Assembly (NCBI RefSeq): GCF_015223195.1
Contig: NZ_JADFUA010000001.1
Span: 186,001 to 250,000 of the forward strand
Reading direction: 5' to 3'
Length of the DNA: 64,000 nt
Source: Chitinilyticum piscinae
GTDB lineage: Bacteria; Pseudomonadota; Gammaproteobacteria; Burkholderiales; Chitinibacteraceae
Shown here: piece after piece, positions 17,265 to 25,614 of the stretch
How positions within the stretch are numbered: position 1 is the first letter of the stretch
How the letters are laid out: each line of letters starts with the position of its first letter
Made by a program: the position numbers and the translations under genes
Notes under the pieces: model-generated
The model's input: only the letters and a program-made list of their open reading frames with translations
Told to the model about the DNA's origin: nothing
Database searches by the model: none

Positions 17265-18232
17265 CGCGGCATGTCCTCCAGCAGGGTATCAAGTTGCGGC
17301 AACTGGCGATACATGGCCACACTGGCCACCATCAGCGCATCGTGCAGACAGGGCGCCAGCAAGGCGGCAGCAGGCAGCCGCTGCGCATGCCGGAAGCTCA
17401 GCCGGCCGGTGCCGGCGGCCAGGTCGAATGCCCCGAGCGGCAAACCATAATTGGCCAAGGCCAGCCAGCGTGCCGCCTGCGCCAGTCGCGAGGCCGGCAC
17501 CCGCAGGGCGCGCCCGGGATAGGCCTCGACCAACAGGCTCGCCAGCGGTCGATCCAGCGACACCAGCAGGGGAATGCGCCGACCATCCTGTGCGTACGCA
17601 GTCTGGATGAAAGGTCCCGCCGCATCCGGCTCGGCCGGCCAGCCCTGCTGCCGCATGGCGGCAGCGATCGCGTCCAGCCCGGGCATGGACGGTGGCGTCG
17701 CTTTCGCCAGTGCGGCTGGCGGCGCCAGCGCCGCAGGCTGTGGCTGCGCTGTGGTGGCAAACACGACCGGACTGCGCTGCAGGTAGCTGGCAGCCAGCAG
17801 ATACAACCCATGGCGCAGTGCCGCCATATCAAGCTGTCCGCGACCGTCGTCCAGCCCCAGCTTGCAGCGCAGATCACCATCCGCCAGATCCAGCTCGAAA
17901 TTCACACCTGCAGGCAGGGCATGATTGACGGCGGCCAGCCGCGCCAGCAGCGCCTCGCGCTCGGAGGACACAAGCTTGCGCGGGTACAACGCATACAGCG
18001 CCAGCCAGCGCCGCTCGGGGCGATGGTGGATGGCCAGATGCAAGGTGCCGATCTGTGCCGGCGCATCCAGCCGCCAGATGCCGGGCCTGTCGGATGGGCG
18101 GCGTTGCCAGCCTTCCCCCTCCAGCTCGCGAGACAGCTGCGCCACCAGCGCCGGCACGTCGCCGGCCTGCACCGGCGGCATCAGCCAGGGCAAGCTGGCC
18201 AGACCGGCCAGTAGCATACGGCGACTGATCAT
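17261..18232 (-). CDS. exported protein with two YbjN-like domains
   Basis: 323 residues. The start MISRRMLLAGLASLPWL looks like a Tat-type signal peptide (RR before a hydrophobic stretch), cleaved near VQAGD. Two copies of a YbjN-like fold follow. The first (about 25-160) has VNFELDLADGDLRCKLGLD and then HGLYLLAASYLQ. The second (about 190-320) has LGAFDLAAGTGRLSFRHA and a matching helical end (DALMVASVAMYRQLPQL). The YbjN fold resembles secretion chaperones, but an exported double copy is unusual. Start and stop codons overlap the next gene by 4 bp. Confidence 0.7.
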   Translation of the reverse strand: MISRRMLLAGLASLPWLMPPVQAGDVPALVAQLSRELEGEGWQRRPSDRPGIWRLDAPAQIGTLHLAIHHRPERRWLALYALYPRKLVSSEREALLARLAAVNHALPAGVNFELDLADGDLRCKLGLDDGRGQLDMAALRHGLYLLAASYLQRSPVVFATTAQPQPAALAPPAALAKATPPSMPGLDAIAAAMRQQGWPAEPDAAGPFIQTAYAQDGRRIPLLVSLDRPLASLLVEAYPGRALRVPASRLAQAARWLALANYGLPLGAFDLAAGTGRLSFRHAQRLPAAALLAPCLHDALMVASVAMYRQLPQLDTLLEDMPR

Positions 18233-18235
18233 GGT

Positions 18236-18766
18236 TTACCCTCCCGCTCCGGATGCAGCATCCGGCCACAGGGGCCACCATGGATCCGTCAGATCAGCAC
18301 CTGCCTCTCCGAGTTGCCGGCGCAGGAAAACAGCCCAGGACTCCGCAAGCAAGGCTGCGGCCTCACCTTCACCGAATGCTTCGGCGCGGTCGCAGAGAAG
18401 CAGGCAACGGTGCAGCAAAAACCGGGTGAAATCGGGTGCGAGCATTCTGCCGGTTCGCTCTCCGTCGTGAAACCAGCGCACGACCCGATCTTCCGAGGTC
18501 AGGCTGAAATAATCCAAACCATAACGCTCACGGGCAAAGGGCCGCAGGTTTTGCCGCCGCAGCGCCTCGGCAACGGCAGACTCGGGATTCAGGCAAGCAT
18601 CCCCGCCGATGAGCAGGCCATCGATGTCCTGGACGCCGAAGTGTTGCAGAAATGCCCGCAGCGCGGCCGGATAGTCGTCCGGGGCCGCTGCTGCGTCAGA
18701 CAAGGCCTCGATGTAGACACAGTCCCGGCGCAGGGCCGCAAACCAGTCCAGAGCAACTTCTCCCAT
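18236..18766 (-). CDS. uncharacterised cassette protein, 176 residues
   Basis: Acidic, apparently cytoplasmic protein rich in aromatic residues (WFAALRRDCVYIEALS, LDYFSLTSEDRVVRWFHDG, DPWWPLWPD). No signal peptide or membrane segment. The fold may be a small alpha/beta domain of the kind seen in SUKH-like partners, but I cannot match a defining motif and do not assign it. It sits 3 bp after the 158-residue gene and 3 bp before the YbjN-like gene, so it is co-transcribed in the cassette. Confidence 0.65.
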   Translation of the reverse strand: MGEVALDWFAALRRDCVYIEALSDAAAAPDDYPAALRAFLQHFGVQDIDGLLIGGDACLNPESAVAEALRRQNLRPFARERYGLDYFSLTSEDRVVRWFHDGERTGRMLAPDFTRFLLHRCLLLCDRAEAFGEGEAAALLAESWAVFLRRQLGEAGADLTDPWWPLWPDAASGAGG

Positions 18767-18769
18767 ACC

Positions 18770-19243
18770 TCACCCTTTCACACTGCTGCAGATTTCATCC
18801 GGCCACTGCGCCTGCAGCACGCCCTCGAGTCGCAGCCATTGGCCACACATGGCAGCCGGCTCGCGCAGGTTCAGATCGACCTGCAAGTGCCCCCAGGGCA
18901 TGGCCAGCACGATGTTCTCCCCATCCTGCGCCAGCACCTCGCCCTGAACGCGATAGTTCACGCCGTCCAGCCGGATCAGCGCCGGCACGCGCTCGCCAGC
19001 CGGGCAGTGCTGCAGCCGGCCGTAGCGCTGCAAGAACACCGGAGCATGCCAGCACAGACCGGGGTGCAGCGCATCCCATTCATCGGGCTGCAGCTGGAGG
19101 TAGAAGCAGTCCTGCCGGCCATGCCAGCTGGCCAGGCAATGCCCCTCGTAGTCGTTGTACTCATCCCAGCGCACCAACTCATGCAGCAGCAAAGCCTCTC
19201 GCTTAGGGGTATAGCCAGCAAGCTCATGTAAATCATGGCTCAT
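18770..19243 (-). CDS. uncharacterised cassette protein, 157 residues
   Basis: Begins MSHDLHELAGYTPKREALLL. The body has ELVRWDEYNDYEGHCLASWH, reminiscent of DUF4178-type WxEY motifs, and a C-terminal beta-rich half (NYRVQGEVLAQDGENIVLAM). Assignment to DUF4178 is only a suggestion. The ATG at 19243 overlaps the stop of the upstream gene (TGATG), so the GTG at 19246 is not needed. The 49-bp element at 19207-19255 spans this junction and supplies the first residues. Confidence 0.65.
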   Translation of the reverse strand: MSHDLHELAGYTPKREALLLHELVRWDEYNDYEGHCLASWHGRQDCFYLQLQPDEWDALHPGLCWHAPVFLQRYGRLQHCPAGERVPALIRLDGVNYRVQGEVLAQDGENIVLAMPWGHLQVDLNLREPAAMCGQWLRLEGVLQAQWPDEICSSVKG

Positions 19244-19255
19244 CACGATATACCC
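19207..19255. repeat. 49-bp element spanning a gene junction
   Basis: Exact GGGTAT (19207) and ATACCC (ending 19255) ends, 49 bp. It overlaps the stop codon of the 196-residue gene and the start codon of the 157-residue gene. Outside the ends, TTAG and TTAGG continue a partial inverted repeat. One of two exact-ended copies found in coding DNA. Confidence 0.6.
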
Positions 19256-19833
19256 TTAGGCTTGCCACCGAACAAACGCCACATCAGCCCTCCGAGGAGC
19301 ACAAGCGCAGCCCCCAGCGCCAGCAAGGGGCCGCGTGCACCACCCAACCCGTTGCCGGATTCGCCGCTCAGAATGGCAGTCCCCAGCCCCACCCGCCCGG
19401 CGACGATCTTGCCCGGATACAGGCTAGCCCGCAGCGCGGGGGGCAGATCATCGCGGACATACCGCGCCGTACCGGCAGGAATTGGCAGCGGAGTTGCGCG
19501 AATTTTCGCCATTACTGCGGCCACCGCCGCACTGGCACGATCCTCCCCCGCGGTCGGGGGCGCCGGCGGCGGCGCAACAGCCGGACTGTCCGGCAACTCC
19601 GCCAGCTCGACCCAGTCGCGCCGCAGCGGCTCGGTTTTGGGACGGCCATTGCGATACCAGTAAAACTGCGTGCTGTCTTCCTGGGTAATCCATGTCCGCG
19701 TCACCGCGATAGTCACCTCGGGCTGTTGCCTCAGCAAGGCAAGGCGCAGCAGCTGCCAGCAGGCCGGCAGGCTCAAGGCCACCCCCAGCACGAGCACAAA
19801 TCCCGCTATCGGGCGCAAACCGGCATGACGCAT
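19243..19833 (-). CDS. uncharacterised membrane protein of the cassette
   Basis: 196 residues from the ATG at 19833. A hydrophobic N-terminal segment (LRPIAGFVLVLGVALSLPA) and a C-terminal one (GPLLALGAALVLLGGLMWRL) flank a roughly 130-residue domain with a Pro/Ala-rich linker (APPPAPP). The central domain should be periplasmic, with two transmembrane anchors. The tail GGKPKGIS is basic. ATG overlaps the stop of the preceding gene (TGATG). An upstream in-frame start at 19908 would overlap that gene by 75 bp and is rejected. Family not recognised. Confidence 0.65.
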   Translation of the reverse strand: MRHAGLRPIAGFVLVLGVALSLPACWQLLRLALLRQQPEVTIAVTRTWITQEDSTQFYWYRNGRPKTEPLRRDWVELAELPDSPAVAPPPAPPTAGEDRASAAVAAVMAKIRATPLPIPAGTARYVRDDLPPALRASLYPGKIVAGRVGLGTAILSGESGNGLGGARGPLLALGAALVLLGGLMWRLFGGKPKGIS

Positions 19834-21041
19834 CAGCGTGCTCCCGCCAGCGACTGCAAGGGAAATGCAGTCAGCCCTGCGGCGCTCTCGCGGAGTACCT
19901 CCGGCCACTGCTGCACCGAACGCTCAAGCCGCGCCAGCGAACCTCCCGCGTCGGGCAAGCGGAAAAACTGCCCCCGCTCCCGCACCCAGTTGCCCTGCCA
20001 GCCGGCCAGCACCGGCCCGTGATCGTGCAACTCGCCCACCTCATCCAGCCAGAACACCTGCCCGCTGGCCAGCCACGGACCGAGGTCATAAGCGGCATCG
20101 GCGTAAGGCCAGCGGAACAGGCGGTGCTCACTATCCTGCGGCGCCAGCGTGGCGGCGAGTGCGCCGGCCTCTGGGTGGAAATAGCTGGCCAGCCAAACCG
20201 TGTAATACGGCCGGCCAGGCCGATCCAGCCGGCCGATGGCCAGCGTGCGCAGCACCGCGCGACTGCCGGCCAGTGCCATGAAGGGACGGTGCAGGTGCGG
20301 GACCGCCGCGCCCAGCGGCAACTCGTGCACCTGCGGCACGTCATCCGGCAGTACCCCCTGCAGGTTCACCCCATACATCACACCCTGCACATGCGCGCAG
20401 CCGGCCCGGTAGCTGTACGGGGCGACCTGTCCCGGCGGGCACAATGCCCGCCCGTCACCGCCGAAATAGCGCCCCATCCAGCCCGTGCCATCCGGCGGCA
20501 TGCGCCACCAGCCCATACCGGCCAGCGAGTAGGTATCGATGCGTTCCTGCAGCAGCGCACCGCACAGGGGGCAGCGCGCCAGCAGATATTCCGGGCAAAG
20601 CTGCTGATATTCCTGCGGAATGCCCTGAGCCAGCCGCAGGCTGCTGCGGTAGGGCGGGCTGCGCCGGCCACGCACGGCCCAGTCGATTTCGGTGCGCAGA
20701 TGGTCCAGCTCGGCATGCAGGGCATGGTAGGCGGCCATGGCATCCACCGGCGGGCCCGCGTTCAGAGCGCCGGTCAGTGCGGCATGCAAGGACGCGGCGA
20801 GTGCGGCAAATTCGTCATTGAGCCCGGCATCCACACGGCCTGCCGGATAGAGCACCAGATCATTGAGCGAACCACTGCCGGCAAACCAGCGCAGGCCTTC
20901 CCGCGCCAGATCCGGCCAGTGGCTGCGCGGGGCGGCTGCCAGCCGGTTGGCCAGCTCGCCGCAGCGCAGCCCCCAGCGGGGCTCATCGCCGCAAGTCAGC
21001 ACGGAAGAAAGGGACGAGAGCAGTTCGATCAGGTCGGACAT
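19833..21041 (-). CDS. uncharacterised cassette protein, CxxC type (paralogue of the gene at 16065)
   Basis: 402 residues from the ATG at 21041. An all-helical N-terminal region (LSSLSSVLTCGDEPRWGLRC, then AYHALHAELDHLRTEIDW) precedes the shared core: ARCPLCGALLQERIDTYSL with CxxC near 157-160, GMGWWRMPPDGTGWMG, YGVNLQG, PYYTVWLASYF and HDHGPVLAGW. No signal peptide. It is probably the first gene of the six-gene run 19833 to 16065. A 121-bp gap separates it from the upstream 236-residue gene. No known family recognised; the duplication at both ends of one operon suggests two subunits of one complex. Confidence 0.75.
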   Translation of the reverse strand: MSDLIELLSSLSSVLTCGDEPRWGLRCGELANRLAAAPRSHWPDLAREGLRWFAGSGSLNDLVLYPAGRVDAGLNDEFAALAASLHAALTGALNAGPPVDAMAAYHALHAELDHLRTEIDWAVRGRRSPPYRSSLRLAQGIPQEYQQLCPEYLLARCPLCGALLQERIDTYSLAGMGWWRMPPDGTGWMGRYFGGDGRALCPPGQVAPYSYRAGCAHVQGVMYGVNLQGVLPDDVPQVHELPLGAAVPHLHRPFMALAGSRAVLRTLAIGRLDRPGRPYYTVWLASYFHPEAGALAATLAPQDSEHRLFRWPYADAAYDLGPWLASGQVFWLDEVGELHDHGPVLAGWQGNWVRERGQFFRLPDAGGSLARLERSVQQWPEVLRESAAGLTAFPLQSLAGAR

Positions 21042-21162
21042 GGGCAATGCGCAACGACATCAGGGTTTTACCTTATCATCGCAGTTTGCTGCCGCAACAG
21101 CCAGCGCACCGACCCGATTCGCCTCAGCCACACCCCGCGGCGGTGAACACCGTCACAGGGCT

Positions 21163-21873
21163 TCAGCCTTCCGGCTCCCGCGCGTCCATTTCTTCCAGAT
21201 GTGCCGCGGTCCAGGCATCGTAGCGGGCCAGCACATCGGCAAGGTATTCCGGCTCGGCCAGTTTGCGGCTCCATACTTCCAGCGCCTGCCAAGCCCCTGC
21301 CGCGTTGCGGGCAAACCCGAGATAGCCGCCGCCACCATGCCGATAGCCCAGCCAGGTCTGCGCCGGATCGCAGGAAAGCCGTGCCCGCAGCTCGGGCTCG
21401 AGCAGCCAGTCCGGGCCGGCCAGATTGCTCCAGCCAGCCAGGGGCAAATGGCCGCGGCTACCGTCTTTCGGGGCATACCAGCCATCATGAACGGCATGCA
21501 GTGCCAGCCACCACGACGGCAAGCCGGCCAGCGGTGCCGGGGAAGTGCCGGCATGCGGCAGATGCCCGACCATGGCGCAGGGCTTGGCGGCGCGGCGAAA
21601 TCCGTACACCAGCCGCAGATCGTCAGCAGCCAGTCGCAGCAACGCATACCCTTGCACCGTTTCCTTCAGCAAGGCCGAAGTCTGCGGCAAATCAGCCAAT
21701 ACGCTACCCCAGAGCACATCCAGGGCGGTGGCTGGATCGACACCGGGGCTCAGCGCCAGCAGCCACGACGCCGGCAGGCGCGCGCCCAGCTGCGGCAGAT
21801 CTGCCGGATCGACCAGAGCACCATGCCAGGCTCTGGGCAGGGCAGGCAGCAACGCGTCGGCAGCAATCAGCAT
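21163..21873 (-). CDS. uncharacterised protein, 236 residues
   Basis: Starts MLIAADALLPALPRAW at the ATG at 21873; the upstream ATG at 21951 would add 26 residues without a ribosome site. Contains WWLALHAVHDGWYAPKDG and QTWLGYRHGGGGYLGFARN, a Gly/aromatic-rich core that could be a SUKH-like or lectin-like fold. I do not assign it. Cytoplasmic by appearance. It is read in the same direction as the cassette and separated from it by 121 bp. Confidence 0.65.
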   Translation of the reverse strand: MLIAADALLPALPRAWHGALVDPADLPQLGARLPASWLLALSPGVDPATALDVLWGSVLADLPQTSALLKETVQGYALLRLAADDLRLVYGFRRAAKPCAMVGHLPHAGTSPAPLAGLPSWWLALHAVHDGWYAPKDGSRGHLPLAGWSNLAGPDWLLEPELRARLSCDPAQTWLGYRHGGGGYLGFARNAAGAWQALEVWSRKLAEPEYLADVLARYDAWTAAHLEEMDAREPEG

Positions 21874-22044
21874 GGTGGCATTTCCCGAGGAAAATAAGCC
21901 GCAGCGTAGCACAGCCGCCACGTGCTGCTGCGGCGGATAGCCGCGCGGCATAATTCACATTCCGGAAACCAAACGGCCCCCTGCCGGTCTGCCCCTCTTG
22001 ACCCCTGTACCATCCGGGCAGGGTAACCGCGACCGGGGCCTGCC

Positions 22045-22485
22045 ATGACCCAGTTTCCATCCACATCCCGCCCGTACGACTGGCTGCTGCTGTTTGCCGC
22101 CTGGCTGCTGGCTGCCGCCAGTTCGCTGGGCGCGCTGTTTTTCGGCGAAGTGCTCGGTTATGCACCGTGCACGCTGTGCTGGTACCAGCGCATTGCCATG
22201 TTCCCGCTGGCCATCATGCTGCCGCTGGCGCTGTTTCCGCTGGATCTGCGCGTCGTGCGCTACGCACTGCCGCTGGCCGCGGGTGGCCTGCTACTGGCCG
22301 GCTACCACTGGCTGCTGCAGCTGGGCATCATCGCCGAAACCGCCAGCCCCTGCTTCAAGGGCAGCAATTGTGCCGAGGTGAGCGTGAGCTGGTTCGGCTT
22401 TGTCACCCTCCCCCTGTTGTCGCTGCTCGCCTTCTCCCTGATCACCATCTGCCTTGTCGCCCTGAGAATCCGTCCGAAACCATGA
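22045..22485 (+). CDS. dsbB: disulfide bond formation protein DsbB family
   Basis: Inner-membrane protein that re-oxidises DsbA using quinone. It has 146 residues and four transmembrane helices. The N-terminal periplasmic loop carries APCTLCWYQR (CxxC at 42-45), and the second loop carries CFKGSNC (about 103 and 109). These are the two cysteine pairs the mechanism needs. The protein is shorter than E. coli DsbB and closer to the BdbC-like branch. ATG overlaps with the downstream thioredoxin-fold gene (ATGA), so the pair forms a dedicated oxidase couple. Confidence 0.93.
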   Translation: MTQFPSTSRPYDWLLLFAAWLLAAASSLGALFFGEVLGYAPCTLCWYQRIAMFPLAIMLPLALFPLDLRVVRYALPLAAGGLLLAGYHWLLQLGIIAETASPCFKGSNCAEVSVSWFGFVTLPLLSLLAFSLITICLVALRIRPKP

Positions 22486-23147
22486 AACAGAAACTGCTCT
22501 TCATCCTTGCTTCCCTCTTCCTGCTCGGCCTTTTCATCGGCGGCGCGCTGTACGTGAAACAGCAGCAGCAAGCCAGCCAGGACGCGCTGATCGCCGCCAA
22601 TCAGCAGGCGCTGAATCGCGGGCATGCGCCAACATACGGCCCGGCTGATGCCCGCGTCACCATTACCGAATTCCTCGACCCGGCCTGCGAAGCCTGTGCG
22701 GCGTTTTACCCCTTCGTGAAGGACCTGATGCGGCAGCAACCGGAGCAGATCCGGCTGGTGGTGCGCTACGCGCCGCTGCATGACGGTGCCGCCGGTGTGG
22801 TCGCGGCGCTGGAAGCGGCCCGTCTGCAGGGGCAGTACTGGCCGGCACTGGAAAAGCTGCTGGCCACGCAAAGCCAGTGGGCCATCAATCACCGCGCCGA
22901 TGTCGGGCTGGCACTGGCCCAGCTGGCACCGTTGGGGCTGGACATGGCACGCCTGCAGCAGGACATGCAGAGCGAGCAGATCATGGCGATCCTCCGGCAG
23001 GACATCGCCGATGCGCAGGCGCTGGGCATCAACAAGACCCCCAGCTATTTCGTCAACGGCCGCCCCTTGCAGGATTTTGGCTACGAGCAGCTCGCCACCA
23101 TGGTGCAAGCCGCACTGGCCACCAGCCCGGCTCGGCCGCAGCAGTAA
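22482..23147 (+). CDS. membrane-anchored DsbA-family thiol oxidoreductase
   Basis: 221 residues. The uncleaved-looking N-terminal anchor (LLFILASLFLLGLFIGGALY) is followed by a thioredoxin-fold domain with an inserted helical subdomain. The active site is DPACEACAAFY (CxxC at about 69-72) and the cis-proline loop is NKTPSYFVNG. The fold matches the BdbD/DsbA_4 (thioredoxin_4) branch. It probably introduces disulfides into periplasmic proteins and is recycled by the DsbB encoded just upstream. The Cys-containing secreted protein of the neighbouring cassette is a possible client. Confidence 0.9.
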   Translation: MKQKLLFILASLFLLGLFIGGALYVKQQQQASQDALIAANQQALNRGHAPTYGPADARVTITEFLDPACEACAAFYPFVKDLMRQQPEQIRLVVRYAPLHDGAAGVVAALEAARLQGQYWPALEKLLATQSQWAINHRADVGLALAQLAPLGLDMARLQQDMQSEQIMAILRQDIADAQALGINKTPSYFVNGRPLQDFGYEQLATMVQAALATSPARPQQ

Positions 23148-23157
23148 ATACCCGGCA

Positions 23158-23206
23158 ACGTACCAACCCCTTCCGCCTTTCAATAAAGGCATGGAACGCC
23201 ATACCC
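23158..23206. repeat. 49-bp element, degenerate copy
   Basis: ACGTAC (4 of 6 to the left consensus) and exact ATACCC at the 49-bp spacing, intergenic after the DsbA-like gene. It contains a small GCCTTT/AAAGGC stem in the middle. Confidence 0.4.
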
Positions 23207-23344
23207 CAAGGCGATACTAACCGGGCCATGCGCGCCTGCCTTCTGTCCGGATGCGGCGTATTACGGCGCCAGCCCGGAACGGGCAGGAGCTAGGCTCTGT
23301 TGAGATTCACCCGATTAGCCGGCCTGCCGCCGGGGGAGACAAAC

Positions 23345-23851
23345 ATGGACGCCAGCACACTGCGCAACATGCAGGCACCGATCAAGGAGGCCTACCGGCA
23401 GGACCCGCAGTCCGCCCGCATTACCCTGCAGGCCAGCGGCACGCTGGGCGAGGGTATCACCTGCAACGTGGCAACCGGGCAGGCGCTGGCGCGCGCCGGC
23501 CTGCACCCCGGCACGGGTGGCGACGGGCTGTCGCTGTGCTCTGGCGACATGCTGCTGCAGGCACTGGTCGCCTGTGCCGGTGTCACGCTGAATGCCGTGG
23601 CGACCGCGCTGGGGATCGAATTGCGCCATGCCGAGCTGCATGCCGAGGGGGATCTTGATTTTCGCGGCACACTGGGGCTGGATCGCGAAACGCCGGTCGG
23701 CTTTCGCGCCATCCGTCTGCAGTTCGTGCTGGACACCACCGCCACCGAGGAGGAACTGGCCACCCTGCTGAAGCTGACCGAGCGCTACTGCGTGGTTTAC
23801 CAGACGCTGGCCGGGCCGGTGCCGGTCAGTGCGGCCTTCGAACGCGCCTGA
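23345..23851 (+). CDS. OsmC/Ohr-family protein
   Basis: 168 residues from the ATG at 23345, preceded by GGGGGAG. The region SLCSGDMLLQALVACAGVTL carries the cysteine helix of the OsmC superfamily (thiol-dependent peroxidases and relatives), with the first cysteine one turn earlier than in classical Ohr. The C-terminal CVVYQTL segment is typical. These proteins detoxify organic hydroperoxides or bind small thiols. No OhrR-type MarR regulator is adjacent. Monocistronic by spacing. Confidence 0.85.
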   Translation: MDASTLRNMQAPIKEAYRQDPQSARITLQASGTLGEGITCNVATGQALARAGLHPGTGGDGLSLCSGDMLLQALVACAGVTLNAVATALGIELRHAELHAEGDLDFRGTLGLDRETPVGFRAIRLQFVLDTTATEEELATLLKLTERYCVVYQTLAGPVPVSAAFERA

Positions 23852-23866
23852 GCAAATTACCATGCA

Positions 23867-23915
23867 GGGTATGCCAATACCGGCATTGTTTTAAAAGCCC
23901 CCGCAGCCGATACCC
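23867..23915. repeat. 49-bp element, copy 2
   Basis: Exact GGGTAT and ATACCC ends at 49 bp, interior with TTTTAAAAG and GCAGCC near the right end. It fills most of the 94-bp gap between the osmC-like and LysR genes, which converge here. Confidence 0.8.
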
Positions 23916-23945
23916 TCACACACCGTGCGCAGCAGCCACGCCGGC

Positions 23946-24881
23946 TCAGGCCAGCATGGCCGCCTGGCGCGGATCGGCAAACCATTCCTGCAGAAAATCC
24001 AGCAAGGCGAGCAGCTTGGCTGGCTGGGGCAGACGCTGTGGATACATCAGCGACAGCCGCATGCCTTGCAGCTGGCAATCGGGCAGGACGCGCACCAGCC
24101 GGCCACTGGCCACATCGGGGCTGGCCAGATAGGCCGGGAGCCGCGCAATCCCGCCATGATTGAGCGCCAGATTGCGGATCAGGTAGTAATCGTTGCTGCT
24201 GATGGGCGAAGGAACGGCCACCGTATGCAGTTGGCCGCCGCGGCTGAACGACCATTCCCGCGCATGCCGGAAACGCTGATTGGCAATGCACGGCAGGCCG
24301 GCCAGCTGATCCGGGGTCTCGAGCGGCGGGTGTCGCGCCAGAAACTGCGGGCTGGCCACCAGCCAGTCACGGATCTCGACCAGCGGGCGGCTGACCAGAT
24401 GCTCGGGCGGCGGCAGGTTGGCGCGGATGGCCAGATCAAAGCCTTCCGCCTCCAGATCGCGCGGTGTGGCTCCCAGATCCAGCTCGATGCAGATCGCCGG
24501 ATAGCGCTCGCGAAACGCCAGCAGCGCCTCGGCCATGAATACCCCGCCAAAACTGCTTGGCGCGGTGATGCGCAGCGTGCCGCCGATTTCACTGCGCAGC
24601 TCGCCCAGCGCCTGGCGGGCGGCCGCCACCCGCGCCAGCCAGTCACGGCAGTGCGCCAGATACAGCCGCCCCGCCTCGGTCAGATCCAGGCGGCGCGTGG
24701 TGCGGTACAGGAGCTGGGCATCCAGCCGTCGCTCCAGCTGTGCCACCTGCTTGCTCAGCAGGGCTTTCGACACACCCAGTACCTCCGCCGCCCGGGTGAA
24801 GCTGCCCTGCTCGGCAACACAGGCAAAGGCCATCGCCCATTGCAATTCCTGCGCCTGCTGGCTGGCCGTCATTGTTTCCAT
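23946..24881 (-). CDS. LysR-family transcriptional regulator
   Basis: 311 residues. The N-terminal winged helix-turn-helix (about 15-70) has FACVAEQGSFTRAAEVLGVS and SKQVAQLERRLDAQLLYRTT. A LysR substrate-binding domain of the CrgA-like group follows (about 95-305). It is divergent from the SDR gene at 24977, with 95 bp between them, the usual layout for a LysR protein controlling its neighbour. The inducer is unknown. No clear T-N11-A box could be chosen by eye. Confidence 0.93.
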   Translation of the reverse strand: METMTASQQAQELQWAMAFACVAEQGSFTRAAEVLGVSKALLSKQVAQLERRLDAQLLYRTTRRLDLTEAGRLYLAHCRDWLARVAAARQALGELRSEIGGTLRITAPSSFGGVFMAEALLAFRERYPAICIELDLGATPRDLEAEGFDLAIRANLPPPEHLVSRPLVEIRDWLVASPQFLARHPPLETPDQLAGLPCIANQRFRHAREWSFSRGGQLHTVAVPSPISSNDYYLIRNLALNHGGIARLPAYLASPDVASGRLVRVLPDCQLQGMRLSLMYPQRLPQPAKLLALLDFLQEWFADPRQAAMLA

Positions 24882-24976
24882 GAATTCAACAAAGTTGTGA
24901 ATAAACGCTGATTTATCGCCAGATCGTGCCGCTCTATTCTATCCACGTCAACAAACAAGCACACAAGGAGATGCAC

Positions 24977-25576
24977 ATGGATATTCTGCTCATCGGTGCC
25001 AGCGGCACCATCGGGAAGGCGGTTGCTCACGAACTCGGCCAGCGCCACCGCATCATCAGCGCCGGGCGCAGCAGCGGGGACGAGCACGTCGATCTGCGCG
25101 ACCTCGCCAGCGTCACGGCACTGTTCGAGCGCGTCGGCCCGGTCGATGCCGTGATTGCCACCGCCGGCAATGTCCATTTCGGCGCGCTGGCCGAGTTTAC
25201 ACCCGAGCACTACGCCATCGGCCTGAACGACAAGCTGATGGGGCAAGTGAATCTGGTGCTGGCCGGCCAGAAAGTCGTGCGTGATGGCGGCAGCTTCACG
25301 CTGACCAGCGGCATTCTCAGCGACGATCCGATCCGTTACGGCAGCAGCGCCAGCATGGTCAACGCAGCACTGGAAGGCTTCGCGCGCGGTGCCGCCATCG
25401 AACTGGCTCGCGGCCTGCGCATCAATGTCGTCAGTCCGACGGTGCTGAGCGAATCACTGGCAGGCTATGGCCCCTATTTCCGTGGCTTTGAATCCGTGCC
25501 CGCCGCACGCGTGGCGCTGGCCTACAGCAAGAGCGTCGAGGGGCTGCAGACCGGGCAGATCTATCGCGTCGGCTAG
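24977..25576 (+). CDS. short-chain dehydrogenase/reductase, atypical
   Basis: 199 residues; start at the ATG at 24977, 6 bp after AAGGAG (24965-24970), rather than the ATG at 24971 that abuts it. The nucleotide-binding motif GASGTIG is at 7-13 and NAG-like ATAGNVHFG follows. In the catalytic region YGSSASMVNAALEGF the Tyr is present but the usual Lys at +4 is Ala. This is known in a small SDR subfamily with otherwise similar sequence, so reductase activity is uncertain. Probably regulated by the divergent LysR protein. Confidence 0.88.
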   Translation: MDILLIGASGTIGKAVAHELGQRHRIISAGRSSGDEHVDLRDLASVTALFERVGPVDAVIATAGNVHFGALAEFTPEHYAIGLNDKLMGQVNLVLAGQKVVRDGGSFTLTSGILSDDPIRYGSSASMVNAALEGFARGAAIELARGLRINVVSPTVLSESLAGYGPYFRGFESVPAARVALAYSKSVEGLQTGQIYRVG

Positions 25577-25614
25577 CGGCTTGTCCGGCATGGTCGCGCC
25601 ACCTAAGCTGGAGC

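Noticed and set aside
21602-21651. CCGTAC...ATACCC inside the 236-residue unknown gene
   Set aside because: The length is 50, not 49, and the left end is poor.
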